A stretch of DNA of 33,165 nt from Maritalea sp047634455 (GTDB lineage Bacteria; Pseudomonadota; Alphaproteobacteria; Rhizobiales; Devosiaceae), in assembly GCF_047634455.1 (NCBI RefSeq), contig NZ_JBLIAI010000027.1, positions 1-33,165 of the forward strand. Reading direction: 5' to 3'. Positions 7,533 through 15,839 of this stretch are shown one piece after another. Below the pieces are notes generated by a model that ran no database searches, was not told where the DNA came from, and saw nothing but the letters and a program-made list of their open reading frames with translations. A program made the position numbers and the translations under genes. How positions within the stretch are numbered: the stretch's first letter is position 1; every line of letters starts with the position of its first letter.

Positions 7533-9290
7533 ATGGCTCAGCAAATGACCGGTGCAGAAATGGTCATTCAAGCGCTAGTCGATCAGGATGTCGAACATAT
7601 ATTCGGCTATCCCGGCGGCGCTGTCTTGCCGATTTACGATGCAATTTTCCAGCAAGACAAAGTTCAACACATTCTGGTGCGGCACGAACAAGGTGCAACC
7701 CACGCAGCAGAAGGTTATGCGCGGTCCACCGGAAAATGTGGCGTCGTGCTCGTGACATCTGGTCCAGGGGCAACAAATGCGGTGACAGGTCTCACCGATG
7801 CGCTGCTAGATTCTATTCCAATGGTTTGTATTACGGGGCAGGTGCCAACGCCTTTGATTGGTTCGGACGCTTTCCAAGAGTGCGACACGGTTGGCATTAC
7901 CCGCAATTGTACCAAGCACAATTATTTGGTGAAGTCGGTTGAAGATCTGCCTCGGGTTATGCACGAAGCGTTCTATATCGCGACCAGCGGCCGTCCCGGC
8001 CCGGTTGTGATCGACATTCCAAAGGACGTTCAATTTGCGCTGGGCAGCTACGCAAAGCCGAATAACGGCTCGCACCCAACTTATAAGCCGCAAACCGAAG
8101 GTGATCTTACAGCGATAAAGATGGCTGTTGATTTGATGCTGAAAGCACAAAAGCCCATTCTTTATACGGGCGGCGGGGTGATCAATTCGGGGCCTGAAGC
8201 ATCCAAAGAATTGCGCGAGATTGCTGAACTGACCGGTTTCCCGGTTACCTCAACTTTGATGGGTTTGGGCGCGTTTCCAGCGTCATCAGATCAGTGGCTT
8301 GGCATGCTCGGGATGCACGGCACCTATGAAGCCAATATGGCGATGCATGATTGTGATTTGATGATCTGCGTTGGCGCGCGATTTGATGATCGGATAACGG
8401 GTCGTCTTGATGGGTTTTCGCCAAATTCGAAGAAGATCCACATCGATATTGATCCCTCTTCGATCAATAAAAACATCGCGGTTGATCTGCCAATTGTCGG
8501 TGATTGTGGACTTGTACTTGAAGAAATGGTTCGCCTTTGGCGGTCGCGTACAAATGCACCGCGCACAGAAGCCCTATCGGGCTGGTGGAAAGAAATTAGC
8601 GGCTGGCGCGAAGTCAAATCGTTGAACTACATCAAGTCCGACACGGTGATTAAGCCTCAGCATGCGATTGAACGTTTGTATGAGCTGACCAAAGAACGTG
8701 ATGTTTACATTACCACTGAAGTTGGCCAGCACCAGATGTGGGCGGCCCAGCATTTTCATTTTAATGAACCCAATCGTTGGATGACTTCTGGCGGGCTTGG
8801 CACCATGGGATATGGGTTGCCCGCAGCGGTTGGTGTGCAAGTTGCGCACCCCAATGCTTTGGTGATCGATATTGCTGGTGAAGCCAGTGTGCAGATGACG
8901 ATGCAGGAAATGTCGACGGCGGTTCAATATGGATTGCCGATCAAGATTTTCATCTTGAACAACGAGCGCATGGGCATGGTGCGGCAGTGGCAGGAGCTGT
9001 TGCATGGCGGCCGATATTCAAGCTCATATTCAGAAAGCTTGCCGGATTTTGTCAAGATGGCGGAAGCTTTTGGCGGGGTTGGTATTCGTTGTGACGACCC
9101 AGCGGAACTAGACGAAAAAATCATGCAAATGATTGATAGCGACAAGCCGGTTTTGTTTGATTGCATGGTGACCAAAGACGAAAACTGCTTGCCGATGATC
9201 CCATCGGGCAAGGCCCATAATGAAATGATTTTGCCGGACACGGCAGATATCGGCAACATTATTGATGAAAAGGGGAAGGTCCTTGTTTAA
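7533..9290 (+). CDS. ilvB: Acetolactate synthase, large (catalytic) subunit
   Basis: A 585-residue ThDP-dependent enzyme that condenses two pyruvates to acetolactate (valine/leucine branch) or pyruvate with 2-ketobutyrate (isoleucine branch). The N-terminal ThDP domain carries HEQGATHAAEGYAR (catalytic Glu52). The central FAD-type domain spans about 195-340. The C-terminal cofactor domain has IAGEASVQMTMQEM and ILNNERMGMVRQWQ. The usual GDG/GDA cofactor motif reads GEA here; I recall the same variant in other alphaproteobacterial IlvB proteins, so I do not read it as inactivation. A purine-rich GAGGAGAAGAGAG lies before the ATG. Expression is probably set by the upstream attenuator. It overlaps ilvH, indicating translational coupling of the two subunits. 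Confidence 0.96.
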   Translation: MAQQMTGAEMVIQALVDQDVEHIFGYPGGAVLPIYDAIFQQDKVQHILVRHEQGATHAAEGYARSTGKCGVVLVTSGPGATNAVTGLTDALLDSIPMVCITGQVPTPLIGSDAFQECDTVGITRNCTKHNYLVKSVEDLPRVMHEAFYIATSGRPGPVVIDIPKDVQFALGSYAKPNNGSHPTYKPQTEGDLTAIKMAVDLMLKAQKPILYTGGGVINSGPEASKELREIAELTGFPVTSTLMGLGAFPASSDQWLGMLGMHGTYEANMAMHDCDLMICVGARFDDRITGRLDGFSPNSKKIHIDIDPSSINKNIAVDLPIVGDCGLVLEEMVRLWRSRTNAPRTEALSGWWKEISGWREVKSLNYIKSDTVIKPQHAIERLYELTKERDVYITTEVGQHQMWAAQHFHFNEPNRWMTSGGLGTMGYGLPAAVGVQVAHPNALVIDIAGEASVQMTMQEMSTAVQYGLPIKIFILNNERMGMVRQWQELLHGGRYSSSYSESLPDFVKMAEAFGGVGIRCDDPAELDEKIMQMIDSDKPVLFDCMVTKDENCLPMIPSGKAHNEMILPDTADIGNIIDEKGKVLV

Positions 9291-9816
9291 ACCAAGCTGG
9301 GATATAGAGCGCAATCAACTGGTTGAGCGCCACACACTGACCGTGCTTGTCGATAACGAACCGGGCGTTTTGGCCCGTGTCGTTGGCCTGTTTTCAGCCC
9401 GCGGGTTCAACATTGACAGCCTCACGGTTTCTGAGACTGAACATGATAAACACCGTTCGCGGATCACCATTGTAACCGTGGCCACACCAAAAGTGCTGCT
9501 GCAAATCAAGTTGCAGCTAGAGCGATTGGTGCCGGTGCATCGGGTGCATGATTTGACCGCCGAAGGCAAAGCGCTCGAGCGCGAATTGGCACTGGTCAAA
9601 GTTGCAGGCAAAGGCGAGAACCGGGTCGAAACGTTGCGCCTTGCAGAAGCGTTTCGCGCCAATGTTGTTGATGCATCCATCGACAGTTTTGTGTTCGAAA
9701 TCACCGGCCGCCCCAACAAAGTTGAGCAGTTCATCGCGCTGATGCAACCGCTTGGACTTGTTGAGGTTGTGCGCACCGGGTTGACCGCAATTTCGCGCGG
9801 TAAAGAGGGCATGTAG
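9265..9816 (+). CDS. ilvH: Acetolactate synthase, small (regulatory) subunit
   Basis: About 183 residues with an N-terminal ACT domain (TLTVLVDNEPGVLARVVGLF, then FNIDSLTVSETE) and the C-terminal ALS_ss domain (about residues 95-165). It binds and activates the catalytic subunit and confers valine feedback inhibition in the family. Two starts are possible, both inside ilvB. ATG 9265 has no ribosome-binding site. TTG 9283 is preceded by AGGGGA (9271-9276) at six bases and would give a protein six residues shorter that overlaps ilvB by eight bases. I list the ATG but consider the TTG equally likely. A strong terminator closes the ilvBH unit 26 bases later. Confidence 0.93.
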   Translation: MKRGRSLFKPSWDIERNQLVERHTLTVLVDNEPGVLARVVGLFSARGFNIDSLTVSETEHDKHRSRITIVTVATPKVLLQIKLQLERLVPVHRVHDLTAEGKALERELALVKVAGKGENRVETLRLAEAFRANVVDASIDSFVFEITGRPNKVEQFIALMQPLGLVEVVRTGLTAISRGKEGM

Positions 9817-9842
9817 CCTGCGCATTTAATCAAAGAAAAATG

Positions 9843-9866
9843 GGCGGCCGTTTGGTCGCCTTTTTT
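9843..9866. terminator. Rho-independent terminator after ilvH, probably bidirectional
   Basis: GGCGGCC (9843-9849), loop GTTT and GGTCGCC (9854-9860) form a seven-pair stem, with T6 at 9861-9866. On the opposite strand the same stem is followed by CATTTTTC, so it could also end leftward transcripts. Confidence 0.85.
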
Positions 9867-9869
9867 GTT

Positions 9870-10076
9870 TCAGGCTACGGCTTCCACTTTTATCCAAAGC
9901 GTTTCCTGACGGTCTTTTAGCACATGCACCACAGCTTGAGGTTCTATCAGGTCAAGCAATTGATTATCAGTGAGCCTGAGGTATAGGCCGCGAATGACTT
10001 TTCCAATTTGCCCATTTGATCTCGCGAACGCTGGGTGGTGATGATTTTGAATAATCTCCTTGGCAGCTTGTGGCAA
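9870..10076 (-). CDS. Hypothetical small protein, uncertain
   Basis: A 68-codon frame between the ilvH terminator and pdxJ that matches nothing I recognise. The start would be TTG at 10076, with no ATG in frame and no clear ribosome-binding site. The frame stays open upstream for another dozen or so codons. In favour: the C-terminal half (LTDNQLLDLIEPQAVV, HVLKDRQETLWIKVEAVA) looks like folded-protein sequence, and the stop falls right beside a terminator that also works on this strand. Against: the poor start, a high share of codons rare in neighbouring genes (AGA, AGG, CTA, ATA), and no signal or membrane segment. It may be a remnant or not coding at all. Apart from this ORF and the terminator, I see nothing in the 366 bases between ilvH and pdxJ. 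Confidence 0.3.
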   Translation of the reverse strand: MPQAAKEIIQNHHHPAFARSNGQIGKVIRGLYLRLTDNQLLDLIEPQAVVHVLKDRQETLWIKVEAVA

Positions 10077-10182
10077 GAATTTGTCATCCCTTCGTCGTAG
10101 AATTTGGGTTGCGCGGTTGCCAGTTCATCCGAATTGCCCTAACGATTCCAATAGTTATTCCTTGTAAGTGTGGGGAGATATG

Positions 10183-10929
10183 ATGACCGCACTCTCTGTC
10201 AATTTGAACAAAGTCGCATTGCTGCGCAATCAGCGTGATTTGCCATGGCCAAGTGTTGTGGGCATGGCACGCGTGGTGCTGGACGCTGGCGCTAACGGCG
10301 TGACGGTGCACCCACGGCCTGACGAACGCCATATTCGACGGTCCGATGTTTATGATCTGGCGGCTTTATTGCGCGATGAATATCCAGATAAAGAATTCAA
10401 TATTGAAGGCTATCCTGATGATGGTTTTGTTGAATTGGTTTTGGAAAACAAACCGCAACAAGTGACGTTTGTGCCAGACGATCCAAATCAAGCAACGTCT
10501 GACCATGGGTGGGACATCAAAGGCTCCCATAATATTTTGGCGCAACCTATTCGTCGGATGCGGGACGCGGGAATTCGTGTATCTCTGTTTGTGGATGAAG
10601 ACCCTAACATTCCGCCAGATGCTGCGGAAATTGGGGCGGATCGGATTGAGATTTATACGGGTCCGTTTGGCGGCAGCTTTGGCACACCAGAGGGCGATCA
10701 TCATTTGCAACGTATGCAAGTAACCGCGCGGGCGGCAAAGGCCGCTGGGTTGGTGATCAATGCGGGGCATGACCTAACGCTAGAGAATTTGCCCGCGTTT
10801 ATGGAGAACGTGCCAAATGTCGCTGAAGTTTCCATTGGCCACGGCATAACCGCTGATGCGTTGCTGATGGGCTTTGCAGAGGCGGTGCGCCGCTATCAGA
10901 TAGCGTTGGGCAATCCGGTTTCAGAATAG
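10183..10929 (+). CDS. pdxJ: Pyridoxine 5'-phosphate synthase PdxJ
   Basis: A 248-residue TIM-barrel enzyme that joins 1-deoxyxylulose 5-phosphate and 3-amino-2-oxopropyl phosphate to give pyridoxine 5'-phosphate, the last ring-forming step of DXP-dependent vitamin B6 synthesis. It shows the start LSVNLNKVALLRN, VTVHPRPDERHIR (His43, Arg45, His50), the FNIEGYP strand, QVTFVPDDPNQ, RIEIYTGPFG and the phosphate-binding end VSIGHGITADAL. ATG 10183 was chosen because GGGGAG (10172-10177) lies five bases upstream and the protein then starts like its relatives; ATG 10180 and GTG 10168 are in frame but too close to or before that site. The 3' end overlaps the convergent ogt gene by nine bases. Confidence 0.95.
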   Translation: MTALSVNLNKVALLRNQRDLPWPSVVGMARVVLDAGANGVTVHPRPDERHIRRSDVYDLAALLRDEYPDKEFNIEGYPDDGFVELVLENKPQQVTFVPDDPNQATSDHGWDIKGSHNILAQPIRRMRDAGIRVSLFVDEDPNIPPDAAEIGADRIEIYTGPFGGSFGTPEGDHHLQRMQVTARAAKAAGLVINAGHDLTLENLPAFMENVPNVAEVSIGHGITADALLMGFAEAVRRYQIALGNPVSE

Positions 10930-11421
10930 GTTGAACTGAACGTTTTTCGCTTTCTCGAGCTGTAGCAAGAACTGCTTCTTTTCCACACCACCAGTGAAGC
11001 CGCCAATATTGTTTTTGGCGGCGATCACCCTGTGACATGGCACAATGATTGGGATGGGGTTTTGCCCATTGGCATTGCCAACCGCTTGCGCGCCTTCGGG
11101 TTGCCCAATGCGCCGTGCCAATTCGCCATAGGTGATAACGTCGCCATAAGGGATTTTGGTGAGCTCAGTCCATACGCGCTGATTAAACTCGCTGCCAATA
11201 AAATTCATTTGAATATCGAATGTCGAGCGCAAGCCGCTGAAATACTCGGTCAGCTGCGCAATTTCGTTGGCAAAGCGGTTCTGATCGTTTCTCCAGCTTG
11301 GTTGTGGGGTAGGGGCTTGTCCGTGTAGCGGAATGTCCAAATAGTTCAGGTGAGTTCCATCGCCTGCGAACATGATGGTGCCAAGGGGGCTCTCCATGGT
11401 TGCGTAAAGCAAATCGGGCAT
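10921..11421 (-). CDS. ogt: Methylated-DNA--[protein]-cysteine S-methyltransferase
   Basis: A 166-residue suicide DNA-repair protein that takes methyl groups from O6-methylguanine onto its own cysteine. The C-terminal DNA-binding domain carries FNQRVWTELTKIPYGDVITYGELA and the acceptor motif PIIVPCHRV (Cys129), preceded by the conserved AVGNANGQNP. It lacks an Ada-type regulatory domain. ATG 11421 matches the family N-terminus. A GTG at 11445 overlaps the upstream VOC gene stop as GTGA and would add eight residues; that would be a coupled start and cannot be excluded. It probably forms a two-gene unit with the VOC protein. Confidence 0.93.
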   Translation of the reverse strand: MPDLLYATMESPLGTIMFAGDGTHLNYLDIPLHGQAPTPQPSWRNDQNRFANEIAQLTEYFSGLRSTFDIQMNFIGSEFNQRVWTELTKIPYGDVITYGELARRIGQPEGAQAVGNANGQNPIPIIVPCHRVIAAKNNIGGFTGGVEKKQFLLQLEKAKNVQFNLF

Positions 11422-11441
11422 GCGGTCTTTGGATTTGGCGC

Positions 11442-11834
11442 TCACAGTTCTTGTGCGTCTTTCTCGACACCCAAAGGTTCCCACAATTCAATGCAATTGC
11501 CTTCTGGGTCATGAAGCTGGGCAAAATAGCCGTTTGGCTCCTTTTCGGCCCCAACACTCACCTCGATTCCAGCTTTGCGCAGCTGTATGACCATCGCGCT
11601 GAGGTCATTCACGCGGAAATTGAGCATGAAATTCTGGTTGGGTATGGTTTTAAAGTCTTCCATTGTGTGATCAAACGGCAGAAAAAGCGTCGGACCGCCT
11701 TTAGGACGCCAACCCAAAATGCCGTAATCGTCGGGCATTTGGTCAATCCCCAAATTGTTTTCATACCATTTTGCCAGCATTTCAGGGTCTTTCGCGCGAA
11801 AGAATATGCCGCCAATTCCGGTTACTTTTTCCAT
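11442..11834 (-). CDS. VOC family protein (glyoxalase/bleomycin-resistance fold)
   Basis: A 130-residue protein with the paired beta-alpha-beta-beta-beta units of the vicinal oxygen chelate superfamily: GIGGIFFRAKDPEMLAKWYENNLG at the start, and FAQLHDPEGNCIELWEP near the end with metal-ligand candidates His and Glu. Superfamily members include glyoxalases, dioxygenases and resistance proteins; the substrate cannot be inferred. ATG 11834 was preferred over the longer frame because GAGGAGAG lies about five bases upstream. The stop overlaps a possible ogt GTG start, so the two genes may be co-transcribed. It diverges from the universal stress gene across an FNR-like box. Confidence 0.85.
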   Translation of the reverse strand: MEKVTGIGGIFFRAKDPEMLAKWYENNLGIDQMPDDYGILGWRPKGGPTLFLPFDHTMEDFKTIPNQNFMLNFRVNDLSAMVIQLRKAGIEVSVGAEKEPNGYFAQLHDPEGNCIELWEPLGVEKDAQEL

Positions 11835-11868
11835 GAAACTCTCCTCAGCCTCCAATCTATTTAACATG

Positions 11869-11882
11869 CTGATTTAGATCAA
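11869..11882. promoter_or_regulatory. FNR/FixK/Anr-like box upstream of the usp gene
   Basis: CTGAT-TTAG-ATCAA matches the TTGAT-N4-ATCAA consensus of Crp/Fnr-type oxygen regulators at nine of ten positions. If the site is centred at -41.5, transcription would start near 11917, with CAAGAT (11905-11910) as the -10 box, 41 bases before the usp ATG. FNR-class control of universal stress proteins is well known. The box could also affect the divergent VOC/ogt unit. Confidence 0.6.
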
Positions 11883-11957
11883 CGCGGCGCGTACGACAAT
11901 TATGCAAGATCATGTGGGACGGGCAAGTTGGGTTTACCTTTTTTTGGAGAGACTGGC

Positions 11958-12791
11958 ATGATCAAAGACATCTTGGTATATTTAGACGGCAGCAAAGAAG
12001 ACGATATTCGACTTTCATATGCGGTGCCGATTGCCGCACAACATGAAGCGCTGCTTATGGGGCTGCTTTGTATCGAAATCCCTGATGTGGTGAGCGCTGG
12101 TGATGGGGTCTTTTCGGCCGGAAAAGTAGCGGCAGAACTGCAAGCTCAAGCAGATCAGCAAGGCGACAAAGCAGAGAAAGCACTCAAAGACAAATTCGCT
12201 AAACTGGATGTGCGTTGCGAACTGCGTCGCATTGATACGGTTGGCTCACAAATGGCCGCAGCTATTTCAGACGAAGCCAGAGTTGCAGATGTGTTTGTTG
12301 CAACGCGCCCATATGGTCACTATTCAGAGCAACCAGAGTTGTTGGAAAAAATCCTGTTTAGCTCAGGTCGGGCTTGCCTGTTTGTGCCACCGGCAATTCC
12401 AGCCAAAGAACCCTTCACCGACATTGTGGTGGGGTGGCGTAACTCGCGGGAAACTGCACGTGCGGTTGCAGACGCTATTCCGTTCCTGCAAAAGGCCAAC
12501 AAAGTCACGTTGGCGATGGTTCACGAGGGCGATTCAACCGAAGAGTTGCGCATCGAACCAGGTGCAGATATGGCGCGGCATTTAGATCGTCACGGTGTGA
12601 ATGTGGAATTGCGCAACATTGCGGGTTGGGACAATGCTGGTGATGCATTGTTAAACGAGATTGAGCGCACGAACGCCAATATGTTTGTCATTGGTGGCTA
12701 TGGTCACTCCCGTATTCGCGAATGGGTATTGGGCGGCGTTACCCGCGATGTTTTGACCAAAGCGGAAGTGCCCGTTTTGATGGCGCACTGA
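11958..12791 (+). CDS. Universal stress protein, tandem UspA domains
   Basis: A 277-residue cytoplasmic protein with two Usp folds, about residues 1-145 and 158-277. The second domain holds the nucleotide-binding signature GGYGHSRIREWVLGG followed by TRDVL; the first domain's equivalent (VATRPYGHYSEQPELLEKIL) is degenerate, which is common in tandem Usp proteins. ATG 11958 has GGAGA seven bases upstream and gives the standard MIKDILVYLDGS start; the longer frame adds ten residues without support. An FNR/FixK-like box 76 bases upstream suggests induction at low oxygen. The gene stands alone and ends in a strong terminator. Confidence 0.92.
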   Translation: MIKDILVYLDGSKEDDIRLSYAVPIAAQHEALLMGLLCIEIPDVVSAGDGVFSAGKVAAELQAQADQQGDKAEKALKDKFAKLDVRCELRRIDTVGSQMAAAISDEARVADVFVATRPYGHYSEQPELLEKILFSSGRACLFVPPAIPAKEPFTDIVVGWRNSRETARAVADAIPFLQKANKVTLAMVHEGDSTEELRIEPGADMARHLDRHGVNVELRNIAGWDNAGDALLNEIERTNANMFVIGGYGHSRIREWVLGGVTRDVLTKAEVPVLMAH

Positions 12792-12816
12792 TCGTTTCAT
12801 CACGATGAAGTTATTT

Positions 12817-12844
12817 GGGGTCGGCGAAAGCTGGCCCCTTTTTT
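12817..12844 (+). terminator. Rho-independent terminator after usp
   Basis: A nine-pair stem (12817-12825 with 12830-12838, two G-T pairs) is capped by a GAAA tetraloop and followed by T6 at 12839-12844. Confidence 0.88.
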
Positions 12845-13007
12845 GTTTGCATCACCAGAAAAATCAGGTACGGGTAAAATAAATGTAGGACCAATACAAA
12901 ACCAATGCGGGCTCAATCTACCCGCCGTCCTGCATCGTTGGTGCGCAGCACCTATTGAAAAATTTGTTTCTTTTAAGCGCCGTTCTGGTGCGCCAGATGG
13001 TGATGCA

Positions 13008-14210
13008 ATGATAAATTCGAGAATGCTCAAGAATGCGCTGATTTTAGGACTGATCACCGCGATTGGACCATTTGCTATTGATATGTATCTGCCTGCGCTT
13101 CCAGCTATTGGTCTGGATTTGGGGGCGGATACTGCCGCTGTGCAAGCAAGTTTGATGACATTTTTCATTGCTTTGGGCGTCGGCCAGCTTATCTATGGCC
13201 CAATCTCAGACATTTTTGGCCGCAAGAAACCTTTATATTTTGGCATGTTGTTATTTGCTGTCAGCGGCATTGGTTGTGCACTGGCAACGGATATAAATTG
13301 GTTGATTGGTCTGCGGTTTTTCCAAGGTGTTGGCGCGTGTGCGGGCGGCGTGATTGCGCGGGCGGTGGTGCGCGATTTGCACACAGGTGCAGAGGCTGCG
13401 CAGCTTATGTCCTTGTTGATGCTCGTATTTTCGATCTCTCCAATTTTGGCGCCACTGGTTGGTTCGGGCATTGTTGCCTTTGGTGATTGGCGGACAATCT
13501 TTTGGGTCGTCACAATCGCTGGTATTCTTGGGTTCTTTTTGGTGCTGTTCTTCCTCGAAGAAAGTCACCCACCATCTGCGCGAAGTTCGGGCAATGTTCG
13601 TGCAATATTTGCGAGTTATATGCAGGTGTTGAAAGATAGGCATTTCCTGGCGATGACGTTTGTGGGCGCGTTTGGCATGGCGAGTTTTATGGTGTTTTTG
13701 GCCAACTCGTCGTTTGTCTTCATCGATCACTATGGCCTGAACCCCACCCAGTATAGTTTTGCATTTTCCATCAATGCGGTTTCATTTTTTGCAGTGTCTC
13801 AGCTCAATGGTACTTTGTCTCGGCGGTTTGGGCTGCTGCCGCTCATTCGCTTTGGCGTCATTGGGTTTTCGGCGACGATGATCACAATGTTTGTGGTGAT
13901 GGCGATTGGGTTCAATGCATGGCCGGTCATGTCGTCATTCTTGTTTGTTGGCTACGGTTTCTTGGGCCTTGTGGTCCCGGTGACAGCTGTGTTGGCGCTG
14001 GAAAGCCACGGCAAAAATGCGGGAACTGCATCGGCGATGATGGGCACCCTGCAATTCATGGTTGCTGCAATCGCTATGGCCGTTTCTGGTGCGCTATATG
14101 ATGGTACCGCACTGCCTATGGTCGCATCAATTGCGGTGAGTGCATTGATTGGCCTGACCATCACAATGTTTAGTTTGCGCCAAAAACGTGAGCCTGCGGC
14201 AGCTGAATAG
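13008..14210 (+). CDS. Bcr/CflA family MFS drug-efflux transporter
   Basis: A 400-residue major facilitator with about twelve membrane helices. The N-terminus ALILGLITAIGPFAIDMYLPALP is typical of the Bcr/CflA (DHA1) group. The loop between helices 2 and 3 carries GPISDIFGRKKPL, and IARAVVRDL after helix 4 is another group hallmark. It is likely an inner-membrane proton-driven exporter of small drugs or metabolites; the substrate is not predictable. ATG 13008 is chosen because the open frame upstream (to 12843) starts inside the usp terminator and has no hydrophobic character. ATG 13023 is an alternative only five codons in. The gene stands alone; no regulator adjoins it. Confidence 0.92.
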   Translation: MINSRMLKNALILGLITAIGPFAIDMYLPALPAIGLDLGADTAAVQASLMTFFIALGVGQLIYGPISDIFGRKKPLYFGMLLFAVSGIGCALATDINWLIGLRFFQGVGACAGGVIARAVVRDLHTGAEAAQLMSLLMLVFSISPILAPLVGSGIVAFGDWRTIFWVVTIAGILGFFLVLFFLEESHPPSARSSGNVRAIFASYMQVLKDRHFLAMTFVGAFGMASFMVFLANSSFVFIDHYGLNPTQYSFAFSINAVSFFAVSQLNGTLSRRFGLLPLIRFGVIGFSATMITMFVVMAIGFNAWPVMSSFLFVGYGFLGLVVPVTAVLALESHGKNAGTASAMMGTLQFMVAAIAMAVSGALYDGTALPMVASIAVSALIGLTITMFSLRQKREPAAAE

Positions 14211-14240
14211 GCGAAAATTGCAGCGAATGCGAAATCGCAT

Positions 14241-14269
14241 TTGACAGTTGATTTTCAAACGGTTCTATT
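14241..14269 (+). promoter_or_regulatory. Candidate promoter of the M32 carboxypeptidase gene
   Basis: A perfect -35 box TTGACA (14241-14246) is followed after 17 bases by TCTATT (14264-14269, four of six matches). Transcription would start near 14276, about 40 bases before the chosen start codon. Confidence 0.5.
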
Positions 14270-14313
14270 CGAGCCTCATATCGTTTCAGTCTCATCAAAA
14301 AATGTTGGATAGT

Positions 14314-15801
14314 ATGTCTGCATATCGTCAGCTCGTTGATCGTTTTAACCAAATTTCTGCAATTCGGGGGGCGTCCGCCATGCTGGGCTGGGATGCGGAA
14401 ACCATGATGCCAGATGGTGCAGCAGGGGTTCGGGGTGAGCAAATGGCGGCCCTTGCAGGTGTTGCACACGAAAAAATAACCGATATTGCTTTAAGTGACT
14501 TGCTGGAAGAAGCCAAAAGCGAGCAGCTTGAAGGTTGGGATGCAGCGAACTTGCGTGAAATGGAACGCAGCTACCAGCACGCCAACGCGTTGCCAAATGA
14601 TTTGGTGGCAGCACTGACCAAAGCCACTTCGCATTGCACCCATGTTTGGCAAGCCGCACGTCCAAAAGACGATTTTGAATCCTTTGCCAAAGCGTTCGAG
14701 CCAGTTCTTAAACTGGTGCGTGAAGCATCTGTTGCCAAATCCGAGGCGCTTGGGTTGGACCCATATGATGCAATGCTCGATGAATATGATCCGGGTATGC
14801 GCTCAACCCAAATCGATCAGTATTTTGGTGAACTTCAGTCATTTTTGCCCGACTTCCTAAACGAAGCGCTGGAGCATCAGGGCCAACATCGTCAATTCAA
14901 ACCTTTAGCAGGTAAAACCCCAACTGCAGCGCAAGAAAAGCTTGGCCGCAGATTTATGACGGCACTGGGGTTTGATTTCAATCACGGTCGGATTGATGTG
15001 TCAGCACACCCGTTTTGCGGCGGGGTGCCGGGCGATGTGCGTTTGACCACACGCTACAATGACGATGCGTTCAGCCAAAGCCTATACGGGGTTTTGCACG
15101 AAACCGGCCACGCCATGTATGAGCTTGGTTTGCCCGAACAGTGGCGCGGACAGCCAGTAGGGCAGGCGCGTGGTATGTCGATGCATGAAAGCCAATCTTT
15201 GTTTCTTGATATGCAATTGTGCCGGACAGACGAATTTTTGAATTATGCTTTGCCCGTGGTTCGAGAAGCTTTCGGCGTTTCTGGCGACACGTGGGAATCA
15301 GAAAACTTCAAACGCTCGTTGCTCAAGGTTGAGCGCGGTATGATCCGGGTGGATGCAGATGAAGTGACCTATCCGTTGCACGTGATGCTGCGTTATCGCC
15401 TAGAGAAAGCGCTGCTGTCTGGTGATTTGCTGATCAGAGATATGCAAGCTGCGTGGAACGATGAGATGAAGAAGTCCATTGGCGTTGCGCCTGAGGGTGT
15501 CGGCAATGGTTGCATGCAGGATATTCATTGGCCAAGTGGCGCAATTGGCTATTTCCCGACTTATACAATCGGCGCAATGATTGCAGCGCAGCTGTTTGAT
15601 ACGTTGAAAACGCAGGTGCCAACATGGGCAGATGATGTGCAAAAAGGCGACTTCAGCTCAGTGTTTGTCTGGTTGCGTGAGAATGTGCACCACAAGGCGT
15701 CATTGCACTCAACGCCCGAATTGATCACCCAGGCAACGGGCAAGCCATTGGATGTTGAAATCTTCAAGAAACATTTGCGCGATAGATATTTATCGCAATA
15801 A
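14314..15801 (+). CDS. M32 family metallocarboxypeptidase (thermostable carboxypeptidase 1-like)
   Basis: A 495-residue zinc carboxypeptidase that removes C-terminal residues from peptides in the cytoplasm. The HEXXH motif is HETGH at 262-266, with the third zinc ligand Glu292 in MHESQSLF. Other family marks are the N-terminal SAMLGWDAETMMP, the DPYDAMLDEYDPG segment, the HPFCGG loop and the conserved IGYFPTYTIG near residue 410. Length is normal for the family. ATG 14314 (MSAYRQL) gives the family-type start; ATG 14302 four codons earlier is possible, and the longer frame overlaps the candidate promoter. Only 38 bases separate its end from the protease gene downstream. Confidence 0.94.
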   Translation: MSAYRQLVDRFNQISAIRGASAMLGWDAETMMPDGAAGVRGEQMAALAGVAHEKITDIALSDLLEEAKSEQLEGWDAANLREMERSYQHANALPNDLVAALTKATSHCTHVWQAARPKDDFESFAKAFEPVLKLVREASVAKSEALGLDPYDAMLDEYDPGMRSTQIDQYFGELQSFLPDFLNEALEHQGQHRQFKPLAGKTPTAAQEKLGRRFMTALGFDFNHGRIDVSAHPFCGGVPGDVRLTTRYNDDAFSQSLYGVLHETGHAMYELGLPEQWRGQPVGQARGMSMHESQSLFLDMQLCRTDEFLNYALPVVREAFGVSGDTWESENFKRSLLKVERGMIRVDADEVTYPLHVMLRYRLEKALLSGDLLIRDMQAAWNDEMKKSIGVAPEGVGNGCMQDIHWPSGAIGYFPTYTIGAMIAAQLFDTLKTQVPTWADDVQKGDFSSVFVWLRENVHHKASLHSTPELITQATGKPLDVEIFKKHLRDRYLSQ

Positions 15802-15839
15802 TAGACCAATATTTTGAAGCTGTTTGCAGGACCATTTGA

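Noticed and set aside
8877..8892. Inactivated IlvB because the cofactor motif reads GEA instead of GDG
   Set aside because: Glu can also bind the metal, I recall the same variant in alphaproteobacterial IlvB proteins, and every other active-site element is intact in a normal operon.
14226..14241. AATGCG/CGCATT hairpin as terminator of the Bcr/CflA gene
   Set aside because: The stem is short and no T-run follows; a promoter -35 box begins right there instead.
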